From: an uncultured Pelagibacteraceae bacterium
GTDB taxonomy: Bacteria > Pseudomonadota > Alphaproteobacteria > Pelagibacterales > Pelagibacteraceae
Direction of reading: 5' to 3'
DNA length: 36,053 nucleotides
Assembly (NCBI GenBank): GCA_902524105.1
Contig: CABZCD010000006.1
Coordinates: 1-36,053, forward strand
The notes beneath the pieces are model-generated. The model worked only from the letters and a program-made list of their open reading frames with translations, did not search any database and was not told the DNA's origin. This document shows positions 1 through 11,431 of the stretch, piece by piece (positions within the stretch are counted from its first letter, which is position 1; the number at the start of each line of letters is the position of its first letter). The translations under genes and the position numbers were made by a program.

Positions 1-1
1 A

Positions 2-319
2 GCATACTTAACTGGGGAGGAAAATTCTGATGAAATTCGAGGTGGCGCAGGAAAAATTAGTTTTAAAAGTAATAAAGCTGGGGGAATTTTAGGAGGTATT
101 TCATCAGGCCAAGAAATTATTGCATCATTCGCGGTCAAGCCAACTTCTTCTATTTTGAATAGTAGAGAAACTATAAATAAAAAAGGAAAAAATACTAAAA
201 TTTCTGTTAAAGGCAGACATGACCCATGCGTGGGAATTAGAGCTGTGCCCATAGGTGAAGCTATGCTCGCATGCGTTATATTAGATCAATATATGATGAA
301 TAAAGCTCAGTGTAGCTAA
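2..319 (+). CDS. aroC: Chorismate synthase, C-terminal part (gene starts before the window)
   Basis: The open frame from base 2 to the TAA at 317-319 gives the last 105 residues of chorismate synthase, which converts EPSP to chorismate at the end of the shikimate pathway. The family signature is visible: a [10 protein letters not shown] stretch, then [14 protein letters not shown] and a closing helix with EAM. The family is usually about 350-360 aa, so roughly 250 residues lie upstream. It ends convergently with dxs; the two stop regions overlap by four bases, so no terminator fits between them. Identification is secure; only start and N-terminus are missing. Confidence 0.93.
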   Translation, partial: AYLTGEENSDEIRGGAGKISFKSNKAGGILGGISSGQEIIASFAVKPTSSILNSRETINKKGKNTKISVKGRHDPCVGIRAVPIGEAMLACVILDQYMMNKAQCS

Positions 320-2235
320 TTTGAATATTTATTTTTATTTTTTGCAAATATAATGTTGGATTTTAAAGCTTCTTCAATTTTTACAACAATAGAATTGAAG
401 TTTAAACCAGCTTTCTCATACATTTTTTCTGGAGTATCTTGGTCTATAAAAATATCTGGTAAAAACATTGATCTGAATTTCAGTCCTTTGTCAAAAACAC
501 CTCTGTCAGAAAGAAGTTTCATAACATGAGAACCAAATCCTCCTATAGAGCCCTCTTCTATTGTTAGAATTAATTCATGGTTTGAGGCTATCTCAAGAAT
601 TAATTTTTCGTCTAATGGTTTAGCAAATCTAGCATCTATTATTGATATCTTAATTCCTTTTTTTTCTAGAATTTCTCTAGCTTTTTTACACTCATCTAAC
701 CTAGCTCCAAAATTTAATATTGCGGCTTGTTTTCCTTCACAAATTATCTTCCCTTTACCAATTTCTAAAATCTCATCTATTCCTGGCAACTCAACACCAA
801 CACCATTTCCTCTTGGATATCTAAAAGCAGATGGCCTATCATTAATTTGGACTGAAGTATTTATCATTTTGACTAATTCCGACTCGTCACTTGCAGCCAT
901 TACAACAAAATTCGGTAAAGTAGATAAGTAAGTTATATCGAAAGAGCCAGCATGTGTTGGTCCATCCGCTCCCACTAGTCCTGCTCTATCTATAGCAAAT
1001 CTTACCGGGAGAGATTGCAAAGCAACATCATGCACAACTTGATCATAAGCTCTTTGTAAAAATGTTGAATAAATAGCTGCATATGGCTTATATCCTTCTG
1101 TCGCTAAACCAGCTGCAAACGTTACAGCATGTTGTTCAGCTATACCTACATCAAACATTCTATCAGGAAATCTTTTCTCAAATAAATTAAGACCAGTGCC
1201 AGAAGGCATGGCTCCAGTAATACCAATAATTTTAGTATCTCTCTCAGCATGTTTTATTAAAGTTTCTGAAAATACTTTCGTATAAGAAGGCACATTAGAT
1301 TTTGATTTACTTTGTTGACCTGTAGAAATATTAAATTTTGAAACTCCATGATACTTATCTCCAGAGTCTTCTGCAGGTTTATAACCTTTTCCTTTTTGAG
1401 TTATGGCATGTATTAAAATTGGGCCTTCATGTTTAGACTTTTTCACATTTTCTAAAATTTGAACTAAATAATCAACATCGTGTCCATCAATTGGTCCTAT
1501 ATAATAAAACCCTAGTTCACTGAACAACGTTCCTCCTGTAACAATCCCTCTTAAAATGTCTTCTGCTTTCCCGGCTTTTTGGCTAAACCTTTTTGAAAAT
1601 GCTGAGGTAATTAGTTTAATTGTTTCTCTAAAACTAAAATATAGCTTTCCAGATAGTAATTTTGCTAAATATTTACTCATCGCTCCGACAGGTTTAGCGA
1701 TGGACATTTCGTTATCGTTTAAAATCACAACTAACTTAGATTTTAACGCTCCAGCGTTATTCATAGCCTCATAGGCCATTCCAGCACTCATAGCGCCGTC
1801 TCCTATTACCGCTATAACATTGTTATTATCATTTGACAGCTTCTTTGCAACTGACATTCCTAAAGTTGAAGAAATTGAAGTTGAGCTGTGGGCTGCACCG
1901 AACGGATCATACTCACTTTCTTCTCGTTTAGTGAAGCCTGATAATCCTCCACCTTTTCTTAAAGTTCTGATTTCTTTTTTCCTACCTGTTATTATTTTAT
2001 GAGGATAGCATTGGTGACTAACATCCCAAACTAGTTTGTCTTTAGGAGTATTAAAAACATAGTGTAATGCGACGGTTAACTCTACTACACCAAGGCCAGC
2101 GCCTAAATGACCACCCGTTTCTGAAACCACATCAATTAACTCTGTTCTCAGCTCTTCAGAAATTTGTTTTAAATCCTTTTTCTCAAATTTTCTAAGATCT
2201 GAAGGATAATTAATTTTATCTAATAATTTAGACAT
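316..2235 (-). CDS. dxs: 1-deoxy-D-xylulose-5-phosphate synthase
   Basis: This 639-aa protein condenses pyruvate and glyceraldehyde 3-phosphate with thiamine diphosphate, the first committed step of the MEP isoprenoid pathway. Length is normal. The thiamine-diphosphate motif is GDGAMSAG at about residues 145-152, followed by ILNDNEMSI at 171-179. The transketolase-like pyrimidine domain is marked by [15 protein letters not shown] and the C-terminal domain by SIGGFGSH. It is the last gene of a minus-strand operon xseB-ispA-dxs, and its ATG overlaps the ispA stop by one base, suggesting translational coupling. That operon is common in proteobacteria and links precursor supply to prenyl-chain synthesis. 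Nothing in the sequence looks damaged. Confidence 0.97.
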   Translation of the reverse strand: MSKLLDKINYPSDLRKFEKKDLKQISEELRTELIDVVSETGGHLGAGLGVVELTVALHYVFNTPKDKLVWDVSHQCYPHKIITGRKKEIRTLRKGGGLSGFTKREESEYDPFGAAHSSTSISSTLGMSVAKKLSNDNNNVIAVIGDGAMSAGMAYEAMNNAGALKSKLVVILNDNEMSIAKPVGAMSKYLAKLLSGKLYFSFRETIKLITSAFSKRFSQKAGKAEDILRGIVTGGTLFSELGFYYIGPIDGHDVDYLVQILENVKKSKHEGPILIHAITQKGKGYKPAEDSGDKYHGVSKFNISTGQQSKSKSNVPSYTKVFSETLIKHAERDTKIIGITGAMPSGTGLNLFEKRFPDRMFDVGIAEQHAVTFAAGLATEGYKPYAAIYSTFLQRAYDQVVHDVALQSLPVRFAIDRAGLVGADGPTHAGSFDITYLSTLPNFVVMAASDESELVKMINTSVQINDRPSAFRYPRGNGVGVELPGIDEILEIGKGKIICEGKQAAILNFGARLDECKKAREILEKKGIKISIIDARFAKPLDEKLILEIASNHELILTIEEGSIGGFGSHVMKLLSDRGVFDKGLKFRSMFLPDIFIDQDTPEKMYEKAGLNFNSIVVKIEEALKSNIIFAKNKNKYSN

Positions 2236-3110
2236 TAATATTTTCTTTCTAAAATAAAATTTACAATATTTTTCAAATCGTTCGCTTTATTTCCATGTTT
2301 TTCAAGTTTTCTCAATATATTTTTTTTTAAGTTAATAGCATAATCAAAAGCGTAATTATATCCTACTAAATTTACAATTGTAGATTTTCCTTTTTTTTTA
2401 TCTTTGTTAACTGATTTACCAGTATATTTCGATTTTCCTTTTACGTCTAAAAAATCGTCTGCCAATTGAAACAATAGACCAATATCCTCTCCTAATCTAA
2501 TTAAACCTTTGTTTACTTCATCGCTTTTACCTGCAATTTGACCAGCAGCAAAACAACAAAAACTGAATAATTTTCCTGTTTTTTTTCTTTGCATATTTAT
2601 TATGTCTTTAAAGTTTTTTCTTTTTTTTTCATATTTTAAATCTAGTTCTTGACCTCCCGCTACTCCTGTATGGCCAGAGCATTCTGCTAATTTTTTAATA
2701 AGTAAAATTTTATTTTTATCTTTAATTTTAAATCTGTAGTCAGAAATTATTTCAAATGCTAAAGTTAATAGAGAATTTCCTGCAAGTACTGCTGTAGACT
2801 CTCCATATTTAATATGAGCTGTGGCTTTTCCTCTTCTAAGTTTATCATTATCCATACAGGGTAAATCGTCATGAATTAATGAGTATGAATGAATACATTC
2901 AACAGCACCACAAATATTAAATAATTTATTTGATTTAAGGTTGTATAATTTTCCAGTGGCTAAAATAACACTTGATCTAATTTTTTTTCCTCCAGATAGG
3001 ACACCATAACTCATTGGGTTAATTAGTAAACTTCTTTTCTGACCTTTTAAGTATTTTTTTAAAAACAAATCAATTTTTTTTGCATTTGATTTTAATCTAT
3101 TTTTTAGCAT
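2235..3110 (-). CDS. ispA: Polyprenyl (farnesyl-type) diphosphate synthase
   Basis: This trans-isoprenyl diphosphate synthase of 291 aa extends DMAPP with IPP, probably to the C15 product. Both aspartate-rich metal-binding motifs are present: DDLPCMD at about 81-87 and DDFLD at 218-222. The family GGKKIR motif is at about 40-45. The product length (FPP or GGPP) cannot be fixed from sequence alone, but the two-residue insert in the first aspartate motif and the position between xseB and dxs favour the bacterial FPP synthase type. It overlaps the xseB end by 14 nt and dxs by one. Codon use is extremely Lys/Asn-rich, like the neighbours. Confidence 0.93.
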   Translation of the reverse strand: MLKNRLKSNAKKIDLFLKKYLKGQKRSLLINPMSYGVLSGGKKIRSSVILATGKLYNLKSNKLFNICGAVECIHSYSLIHDDLPCMDNDKLRRGKATAHIKYGESTAVLAGNSLLTLAFEIISDYRFKIKDKNKILLIKKLAECSGHTGVAGGQELDLKYEKKRKNFKDIINMQRKKTGKLFSFCCFAAGQIAGKSDEVNKGLIRLGEDIGLLFQLADDFLDVKGKSKYTGKSVNKDKKKGKSTIVNLVGYNYAFDYAINLKKNILRKLEKHGNKANDLKNIVNFILERKY

Positions 3111-3321
3111 TTTTTTTACCTAATGAATTAATCTCTTTTAATTTTTTTTTAAAAAGACCATCCATGTGTTTATTCAATTTAAGAAGCATATCATAGTCGT
3201 CGGTATGGTTTTCAAGATTTGTCTCACCTTTCTCAATTTTATCTAAAATTTTATTGATTTCTTCTTTAGTCTCTTTTATTGATTTGTTTTTAAAATCTGC
3301 TGGAATATTTTTACTAGTCAT
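3097..3321 (-). CDS. xseB: Exodeoxyribonuclease VII small subunit
   Basis: This 74-aa helical protein matches XseB, the small subunit that assembles on XseA to form the nuclease degrading single-stranded DNA. The N-terminus (IPADFKNKSIKE) and the helix-turn-helix bundle around LDKIEKGETNLE are typical in sequence and length. The upstream position before ispA and dxs is the usual one in proteobacteria. The ATG is only 21 bp from the ATG of the divergent sua5, so its promoter must lie close to or inside sua5. xseA is not in the window. Confidence 0.9.
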   Translation of the reverse strand: MTSKNIPADFKNKSIKETKEEINKILDKIEKGETNLENHTDDYDMLLKLNKHMDGLFKKKLKEINSLGKKNAKK

Positions 3322-3342
3322 TTATTGTATATTAAATAAATT

Positions 3343-4293
3343 ATGAAGAATATCTATTCAAATATAATCAAATTTAATTCAAAGAATTTAATTAAAATTA
3401 TTAATATTCTTAAAAAAAATGGCATAATTGGTTTGCCAACAGAAACTGTATATGGTTTGGCTGGAAATGCATATTCTAACAGTGCAATTAAGAAAATTTT
3501 TAAAATTAAAAAGAGATTAAAAAAAAATCCACTTATTATTCACTATTATAATTTGAATCACGCCAAAAAAGATGTTTTTTTTGACAGTAAATTTTTTAAA
3601 ATTTACAAAAAATTTAGTCCAGGACCAATTACCTATATTGTAAAGAAAAAAAATAATTCCAAAATAAAATCTTTAGCTTGCGGAAATTTAAAAACTGTAG
3701 GTATTAGATTTCCAAAAAATAAAATAATAAGAAAATTATTAAAAAAACTTAAATTTCCATTAGCAATGCCAAGCGCCAATAAATCATCTAGTGTGAGCCC
3801 AGTAATGCCTTTGGATGTTTTTGAAGAATTCAATAATAAAATTAAAGTAGTTGATGGCGGTATTTCAAAAATTGGAATAGAATCAACTGTTTTAAATTTA
3901 GTCGATAAAGTATGTATTTTAAGGCCAGGAATAATTACCCCTAAACAAATTGAGAATGTTTTAAAAATGAAATTAAAAATTTTAACAAAACAAACAATTC
4001 TTAAATCACCGGGAATGTTAAAAAAACATTATTCACCAGGCATACCTATGTATATAAATAAAAATAAATGTCCTGATAAATATGCATTTATAACTTTTGG
4101 AAACAAATACCCTGTGACAAGAAACTCTTTTAATTTAAGTAGAAAATCTAATTTAAATGAGGCTGCAAAAAACTTATATAAGTTTTTTAGAATTGCTAAA
4201 AAAAGAGGATATAAAAAGATTTATGTTACAAAAATTCCTAACACAGGCGTTGGAATTGCAATTAATGATAGACTTAAAAGAGCTTCAACATAA
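3343..4293 (+). CDS. sua5: L-threonylcarbamoyladenylate synthase, Sua5 type
   Basis: This enzyme makes threonylcarbamoyl-AMP from threonine, bicarbonate and ATP, the first step of the universal t6A37 tRNA modification. The YrdC/TsaC domain fills about residues 10-200, with PTETVYGLAGNA at 32-43, a basic KIKKRLKKNP patch at 54-63 and PSAN at 143-146. At 316 aa it is the long Sua5 form with the extra C-terminal domain (about 220-316) rather than the short TsaC. It leads a plus-strand run and its stop overlaps the start of the ABC ATPase by one base (TAATG). The association with an exporter is probably only transcriptional. Confidence 0.93.
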   Translation: MKNIYSNIIKFNSKNLIKIINILKKNGIIGLPTETVYGLAGNAYSNSAIKKIFKIKKRLKKNPLIIHYYNLNHAKKDVFFDSKFFKIYKKFSPGPITYIVKKKNNSKIKSLACGNLKTVGIRFPKNKIIRKLLKKLKFPLAMPSANKSSSVSPVMPLDVFEEFNNKIKVVDGGISKIGIESTVLNLVDKVCILRPGIITPKQIENVLKMKLKILTKQTILKSPGMLKKHYSPGIPMYINKNKCPDKYAFITFGNKYPVTRNSFNLSRKSNLNEAAKNLYKFFRIAKKRGYKKIYVTKIPNTGVGIAINDRLKRAST

Positions 4294-5027
4294 TGAAATT
4301 AGAAGTAAAAAATTTAGAAAAAAAATTTAAAAATTTCACTGCAGTTAAAAATATAAACTTTCATATTGATAATGGGCAGACATTAGGTGTTCTAGGGCCG
4401 AATGGATGTGGAAAAACAACCACAATAGGAATGTTACTTGGATTAATTAAACCTTCAAACGGTAAAATTCTTATAGATGATGAAAATTTTGAAAATTTAA
4501 ATAGAGAAAAAATATTAAGTCAATTTAATTTTGCCTCACCATATGTTGAGTTACCCAAAAAATTAACTGTTAAAGAAAATTTAGAGATATACGGTAGACT
4601 ATATGGCGTAAAAGATTTGACTAGAAGAATACAAGAAGTTTCTGATGACTTAAATTTAAGTATATTTTTAAATAAAAAAACAGGAGAGTTATCATCTGGA
4701 CAAAAAAACAGGGTTTCTTTGGCGAAATCACTTATAAATAATCCTAAAATTTTATTTTTAGATGAGCCAACTGCCAGTCTAGATCCAGATATTGGAGATT
4801 TTGTAAGAAACTACATAGAAGATTATAAGTCAAAAAATAAAGTTTCAATACTATTAGCATCTCATAACATGAAAGAAGTGGAAAGACTCTGTGACCAGGT
4901 CATAATGATGAAAGAGGGTGAAATAGTTGATAGAGGAACATGTCAATCTTTAATTGATAAACACGGTAGAAATAATTTAGAAGATACTTTTTTAAAATTA
5001 GCGAGAAACAAAAATGAATTGGAATAA
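4293..5027 (+). CDS. ABC transporter ATP-binding protein (ABC-2 exporter type)
   Basis: This 244-aa nucleotide-binding subunit has Walker A GPNGCGKT at about 35-42, the signature LSSGQ at 133-137, Walker B ILFLDEPT at 153-160 and a switch histidine in LASHNMKEVE. The family drives export of drugs, lipids or polysaccharides with an ABC-2 permease such as the next gene; the two overlap by 14 nt. The NodI/CcmA/YadG-like architecture does not reveal the substrate. Neighbouring glycosyltransferase and oxygenase genes hint at a glycan or modified small molecule, which is inference. Confidence 0.93.
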   Translation: MKLEVKNLEKKFKNFTAVKNINFHIDNGQTLGVLGPNGCGKTTTIGMLLGLIKPSNGKILIDDENFENLNREKILSQFNFASPYVELPKKLTVKENLEIYGRLYGVKDLTRRIQEVSDDLNLSIFLNKKTGELSSGQKNRVSLAKSLINNPKILFLDEPTASLDPDIGDFVRNYIEDYKSKNKVSILLASHNMKEVERLCDQVIMMKEGEIVDRGTCQSLIDKHGRNNLEDTFLKLARNKNELE

Positions 5028-5805
5028 AGTTTACGGTCTAAGTTTAAGGCATTTTTATTTAATCAAAAGTTCATTTCCAAGAATTTTAGATTTAATTTAT
5101 TGGCCAAGTATTCAAATATTTTTATGGGGTTTCATTTCAAAGTTTTTCACTTTAAGTTCATCTTATTATAATAATACTGTTGGTGTAATTTTATCTGCAG
5201 CTATACTTTACGATTTTCTTTTTAGATCAAGTATAAGCTATAATATGATGTTTTTGGAGGAGATATGGAGTAGAAATTTTACAAATTTATTTATTTCACC
5301 AATAAAAATTAAAGAAATAATCGCTGCCTTGACATTAACGGCAATTGTAAGAACGCTGATAGGTATGGTGCCAGCTGCATTACTTGCCATACCTTTGTTT
5401 GGAGTTTCTATTTTTAAAATTGGTTTACCACTAATATCTTTATTGCTGAGTCTTTATATTTTTGGAATTACTTTAGGTTTATTAGTAACATCTGGGTTAA
5501 TAAGATTTGGTCCCTCATTTGAAAATATAGCCTGGGCAAGTCTATTTTTTTTAGCACCGCTAGGATGCATATATTACCCCATAGAAATTTTACCTGAATG
5601 GTTGCAGGTAATTGCAAAAATACTACCTTTAGTTCATATTTTTGAAGAAATGAGAAACATTTTAATTAATGATATTATAAGTTATACTCAAATATTTTTG
5701 GCGATAACCATTTCTATTTTTTACTTCATGCTTGGGGTTGCAGTTTTTTATATTTCATATGCTGGGGCAAAAGTTAGAGGAACTTTGATAAATGTTGGAG
5801 AATAA
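5014..5805 (+). CDS. ABC-2 type transporter permease
   Basis: This 263-aa integral membrane protein has six probable helices: about 30-47, 55-75, 105-130, 137-160, 170-190 and 232-255. The conserved ABC-2 region near PIEILPEWLQ precedes the last helix pair, as in NodJ/YadH-type permeases. It should form the membrane pore of an exporter with the ATPase encoded immediately upstream and overlapping by 14 nt. The next gene starts directly after the stop (TAAATG). Substrate unknown. Confidence 0.9.
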   Translation: MNWNKVYGLSLRHFYLIKSSFPRILDLIYWPSIQIFLWGFISKFFTLSSSYYNNTVGVILSAAILYDFLFRSSISYNMMFLEEIWSRNFTNLFISPIKIKEIIAALTLTAIVRTLIGMVPAALLAIPLFGVSIFKIGLPLISLLLSLYIFGITLGLLVTSGLIRFGPSFENIAWASLFFLAPLGCIYYPIEILPEWLQVIAKILPLVHIFEEMRNILINDIISYTQIFLAITISIFYFMLGVAVFYISYAGAKVRGTLINVGE

Positions 5806-6513
5806 ATGCATAATAAAATAGAAGAAATTAAGAAAAATGAGAGTTCTCCAAAAGTAATTAAAAATTTATTTAGTAAAGATGAAATTATCAACTTTTTAAA
5901 ACTTTACGAGCAATTACCGACAACAGTTCATAACAAAAAACAAAATGTCATAAAAAAAAGATGGTTAAAAGAATATGGGAGAGAATTAGAGGAATTATTT
6001 TATAATAAATTAAAAAATGAAATTGGCGATTTTAAATATGATAATTTAAAAACAGACAATGGAGATATAATTTATGGACTTTTTCAAGAAAGCTATAATC
6101 CAATAGGATTGCATATTGATGGGGGCTTTAACTTCGAAGATTTAATTTATAAACAAACTTTAATTCCTCTTACACCGGTAGGAAGTACAGTCATTTTTAA
6201 AAATAGATACTATGGAAAATCTACTAATTTTACAATTGACAAAATAGAGTTAGAAAAAACAAAACTTAATTACGGACAGAATATTAGATCAAATAAACAT
6301 ATAGGAATGTTTGGAAACAGACCTTTTAGTGCAGAAGATCATAAAAATTATTTACAACACGAAAAAATAGATAATCTTGTGGGGCTTGAGATTGAGTTAG
6401 TTTATGAGTGGGAATTAGGGTCAATGTTAATATTTGACAGAACTAATTTACATTGTTCCTCGTCAAAAATTGAAGGAAAAAAAATAGGATTAACAACATT
6501 TACTAAAAAATAA
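5806..6513 (+). CDS. Putative 2OG-Fe(II) dioxygenase-like protein
   Basis: No close named family is recognised for this 235-aa protein. It has the hallmarks of a double-stranded beta-helix oxygenase: an HxD pair in GLHIDGG (H103, D105) and a distal histidine in DRTNLHCSSS (H216), which would form the 2-His-1-carboxylate iron site. The basic residue about ten positions further on (K225/K226) could hold 2-oxoglutarate, usually the job of an arginine. The N-terminal helix region (about 1-70) is not assigned. It sits, without any gap, between an ABC exporter and a glycosyltransferase, so hydroxylation of an exported or glycosylated molecule is a plausible but unproven role. Confidence 0.65.
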   Translation: MHNKIEEIKKNESSPKVIKNLFSKDEIINFLKLYEQLPTTVHNKKQNVIKKRWLKEYGRELEELFYNKLKNEIGDFKYDNLKTDNGDIIYGLFQESYNPIGLHIDGGFNFEDLIYKQTLIPLTPVGSTVIFKNRYYGKSTNFTIDKIELEKTKLNYGQNIRSNKHIGMFGNRPFSAEDHKNYLQHEKIDNLVGLEIELVYEWELGSMLIFDRTNLHCSSSKIEGKKIGLTTFTKK

Positions 6514-6516
6514 ATT

Positions 6517-7323
6517 ATGGCAATATATGATTGCTTTCAATATTTTAATGAGGAACATATAGCTGATTTAAGATTTAATATTTTAAATGAGTTTGTAGAT
6601 TATTTTGTAATAGTGGAGTCTACAGTTAACCATCAAGGTAAAGAAAAAAAGTTACTATTTGATATTAACAAATACCCAAAATTTAAAAAAAAAATAAAAT
6701 ATATAATTGTTGATGATACCCCTGAACATATAAAGAAACCACATGAGGGGGGGGAGTCTTTGGTTGAACAACATCAGAGAAACTCTTTGATGAAAGTTCT
6801 TGATAGAGCAGAAGATGAAGACATAGTTATTTTATCTGACGTTGATGAAATACCCAATTTAAAAAAATTGAATTTGTTTAATAAAGAAAACTATGCAGTT
6901 TTTTCTCAAAAAATGTTTATGTACAAAATTAATTTATTAAACTCGAATGAAAGTAATTGGCACGGATCAAAAATTTGTTTAAAAAAAAATTTAAAATCAC
7001 CACAGTGGCTTAGAAATTTAAAATTTAAAAACTATCCGTTATGGAGAATTGATAAACCAAAAAATATTCAAATTATTCAGGATGGTGGTTGGCACTTTGC
7101 TTATTTACAAAGTGCTGAAAATATTTCAAAAAAAATTAAATCTTTTGCTCATGGAGAATTTAATAAAGGAAATCTGACTGATGAAAAAAAAATCAAAGAA
7201 AAAATTGAAAAAGGAGAAGATGTATTTGAACGAGGTTTTAAAATTAAAAAGATTAACATAGATAATACGTTTCCAGATTATATTTATCAAAATCAAGATA
7301 TATTGAAAAATTGGATTGCTTAA
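6517..7323 (+). CDS. Glycosyltransferase family 17-like protein
   Basis: This 268-aa protein resembles the GT17 (beta-1,4-N-acetylglucosaminyltransferase-like) family found in many marine bacteria and viruses. Visible signatures are the N-terminal YDCFQYFNEE, the VIVEST strand at 31-36, the EQHQRN motif at about 84-89 and the metal-binding DVDE at 108-111, followed by GGWHFAYL near 190. Acceptor and sugar are unknown; cell-surface glycan synthesis is likely. A run of eight G (6747-6754) in codons 77-80 is exceptional for this A+T-rich DNA and keeps the frame open as written. It ends just before a convergent tRNA-Arg. Confidence 0.85.
   Translation: MAIYDCFQYFNEEHIADLRFNILNEFVDYFVIVESTVNHQGKEKKLLFDINKYPKFKKKIKYIIVDDTPEHIKKPHEGGESLVEQHQRNSLMKVLDRAEDEDIVILSDVDEIPNLKKLNLFNKENYAVFSQKMFMYKINLLNSNESNWHGSKICLKKNLKSPQWLRNLKFKNYPLWRIDKPKNIQIIQDGGWHFAYLQSAENISKKIKSFAHGEFNKGNLTDEKKIKEKIEKGEDVFERGFKIKKINIDNTFPDYIYQNQDILKNWIA
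6747..6754 (+). repeat. Poly-G tract (G8) inside the GT17-like gene
   Basis: Eight consecutive G residues encode the Glu-Gly-Gly-Glu stretch at about residues 77-80. Losing one G would bring a TGA after about 14 further codons, and gaining one would bring a TGA after about seven, so slippage in either direction would truncate the enzyme to under 100 aa. Such tracts in glycosyltransferase genes are the classic substrate of slipped-strand phase variation in other bacteria; whether it varies here is not known. Confidence 0.9.
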
Positions 7324-7328
7324 TATTA

Positions 7329-7402
7329 TGCGCCCGGAAGGATTTGAACCCTCAACCTTCTGATCCGAAGTCAGACGCTCTATCCAGTTGAGCTACGAAC
7401 GC
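7329..7402 (-). tRNA. tRNA-Arg (anticodon UCG)
   Basis: The reverse complement folds into a full cloverleaf of 74 nt. The acceptor stem is GCGTTCG with CGGGCGC (two G-U pairs), the D arm is GCTC/GAGC, the anticodon stem is TCTGA/TCAGA around loop CTTCGGA, and the T arm carries loop TTCAAAT. The discriminator is A and CCA is not encoded. The loop places UCG at positions 34-36, giving arginine (CGA/CGG reading). It lies between convergent GT17 and divergent rluD, and its 5' end is 21 nt from the likely rluD start. Confidence 0.96.
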
Positions 7403-7423
7403 ACAAGTAGTAATTTAGAACAA

Positions 7424-8407
7424 ATGAAAAATAAAACAATTAAAATTTTATCTAGCTCGCCAGATAAAGGAAAAAGAATAGATGTTTTCCTATCTGAAAA
7501 ATTAAAAGATTTAACAAGGTCGAATATTAAAAAAATGATTCTTTTAAAAAAAGTTACCGTTAACAATGTTATTGTTGAAGCGCAGTCGAGAAAAATAAAA
7601 GATAAAGACATAATTCAAATTAACTTTGTAGAAGAAACTAATAAAAAAATTATACCCTCAAAAAAACCAATAGATATTGTTTATGAGGATAGTGACTTAA
7701 TTATAATTAATAAACCTCAAGGAATGGTAGTGCATCCCGGAGCAGGAAACAAAATAGATACATTAGTTAATATTTTAGTAGGCGGCTATAAGAAAAAACT
7801 ATCTAATTTAAGTGGTTCATCAAGACCTGGAATAGTTCATAGAATTGATAAAGATACAAGTGGATTGTTGGTAATAGCAAAAAATAATTTTACTCATTCA
7901 TCTTTAGGAAAACAGTTTAGCGAACACACTATTGAAAGAAAGTACGTTGCTTTAATTTGGGGAGTACTAAGACCTTTAAAAAGTACTATTGAAACTTTTA
8001 TTACAAGAAGTAAAAAAAATAGGCAACTAATGACTGCCGATGAGCACAGAGGGAAAAGGGCTGTTACTAAATATTCAATATTAAAAGTTTATAATAAAAA
8101 AAATATTCCTAAAATAAGCTTAATAGAGTTTCAACTAAAAACTGGCCGAACTCATCAAATAAGAGCACACATGATTTACAAAGGTACTAGTATTTTAGGT
8201 GACCAAAAATATAGGAAAAAAAATATGAAATTTAAAAAAATAGATAAAAATTTTAGTGAAATTTTAAATTCTTTTCATGGCCAAGTTTTGCATGCCCAAA
8301 CATTAGGATTTTTACATCCAAGAAATTTGAAAAAAGTGGAATTTAAAACAAAATTACCATTTAAAATTAAAGAATTAATTGATTACCTTGAAAATTTAAA
8401 GGAATAA
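7424..8407 (+). CDS. rluD: 23S rRNA pseudouridine synthase, RluD type
   Basis: The enzyme isomerises uridines in helix 69 of 23S rRNA. An N-terminal S4 RNA-binding domain (about 18-75) precedes the RluA-family catalytic domain. That domain carries HRIDKDTSG, whose aspartate (about residue 142 in this numbering) is the catalytic base, and LKTGRTHQIRAHM further on. The frame is open back to an ATG at 7388, but that start would lie inside the tRNA-Arg gene and adds unconserved residues. The ATG at 7424, directly before KNKTIKI, is preferred and gives 327 aa. It is followed 21 nt later by rpoH. Confidence 0.92.
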   Translation: MKNKTIKILSSSPDKGKRIDVFLSEKLKDLTRSNIKKMILLKKVTVNNVIVEAQSRKIKDKDIIQINFVEETNKKIIPSKKPIDIVYEDSDLIIINKPQGMVVHPGAGNKIDTLVNILVGGYKKKLSNLSGSSRPGIVHRIDKDTSGLLVIAKNNFTHSSLGKQFSEHTIERKYVALIWGVLRPLKSTIETFITRSKKNRQLMTADEHRGKRAVTKYSILKVYNKKNIPKISLIEFQLKTGRTHQIRAHMIYKGTSILGDQKYRKKNMKFKKIDKNFSEILNSFHGQVLHAQTLGFLHPRNLKKVEFKTKLPFKIKELIDYLENLKE

Positions 8408-8428
8408 AATTATATATAAACATTTAAA

Positions 8429-9325
8429 ATGAGAAAAAATAAAGAAATATCAAATTTGCCATCTCCTACGTCGGGAAGTTTATCATTGTATTTATCACAA
8501 ATTAAAAAATTTCCAATGCTCGATGCTGAAGAGGAATATATGCTTGCAAAAAATTGGAAGGAAAGAGGTAATTTAAAATCTGCGCACAAATTAGTTACAA
8601 GTCATTTACGACTTGTTGCAAAAATTGCAATGGGCTACAGAGGATACGGTTTGCCTGTAAACGAATTAATTTCAGAGGGTAATATAGGATTAATGCAAGC
8701 AGTAAAAAAATTTGATCCTGATAAAGGTTTTAGACTAGCAACTTATGCAATGTGGTGGATTAAGGCAGCTATACAAGAATATGTCTTAAGATCGTGGAGT
8801 TTAGTAAAAATGGGAACAACTACGGCACAAAAAAAACTTTTTTTTAATCTTAAAAAAATAAAAAATCAAATTGCACCAGAACAAGAAGGAGATTTAAAAG
8901 ATAATCAGGTTAAAGAGATTTCAAAAAGATTAGATGTTGATTCTGAAGAGGTAATTAATATGAATAGAAGAATGATGGGACAAGAAAAATCTCTTAATAG
9001 TCCTATAAAAGTAGGTGAAACAGATGAGTGGCAAGATTGGCTAGTAGATGAAAACTTAGATCAAGAACTATTGTTATCTCAACAACAAGAGTTTGAGGAT
9101 AGAAAAGAACTATTAAAAAATGCATTGGATATTCTTAATGAAAGGGAAGCTTACATTTTAAAAGCTAGAAGACTAAGTGAAAATCCTAAGACATTAGAAG
9201 AATTAAGTTCAAAATTTAAAATAAGTAGAGAAAGAGTAAGACAAATTGAAACTAAAGCTTTTGAAAAATTGCAAAAGTCGATGATTAACGCTAGTAAATC
9301 AAAAAATCTTCTTCCGAAAAATTAA
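8429..9325 (+). CDS. rpoH: RNA polymerase heat-shock sigma factor, sigma-32
   Basis: This 298-aa sigma-70 family protein carries region 2 (HLRLVAKIA through FRLATYAMWWIKAAIQEYVLRSW, about 60-123) and the sigma-32-specific RpoH box QKKLFFNL at about 134-141. Region 4 has a helix-turn-helix with SRERVRQIETKAFEKLQ near the C-terminus. The RpoH box, which housekeeping sigma factors lack, decides the assignment. It directs transcription of chaperone and protease genes; a matching promoter-like sequence is present before ftsH in this window. It converges on purA with only one base between the stops. Confidence 0.95.
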   Translation: MRKNKEISNLPSPTSGSLSLYLSQIKKFPMLDAEEEYMLAKNWKERGNLKSAHKLVTSHLRLVAKIAMGYRGYGLPVNELISEGNIGLMQAVKKFDPDKGFRLATYAMWWIKAAIQEYVLRSWSLVKMGTTTAQKKLFFNLKKIKNQIAPEQEGDLKDNQVKEISKRLDVDSEEVINMNRRMMGQEKSLNSPIKVGETDEWQDWLVDENLDQELLLSQQQEFEDRKELLKNALDILNEREAYILKARRLSENPKTLEELSSKFKISRERVRQIETKAFEKLQKSMINASKSKNLLPKN

Positions 9326-9326
9326 T

Positions 9327-11431
<2,105 letters not shown>

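Noticed and set aside
7388-7423. Upstream in-frame ATG for rluD
   Set aside because: It lies within the tRNA-Arg gene, and the added 12 residues are not part of the S4 domain; ATG 7424 is preferred.
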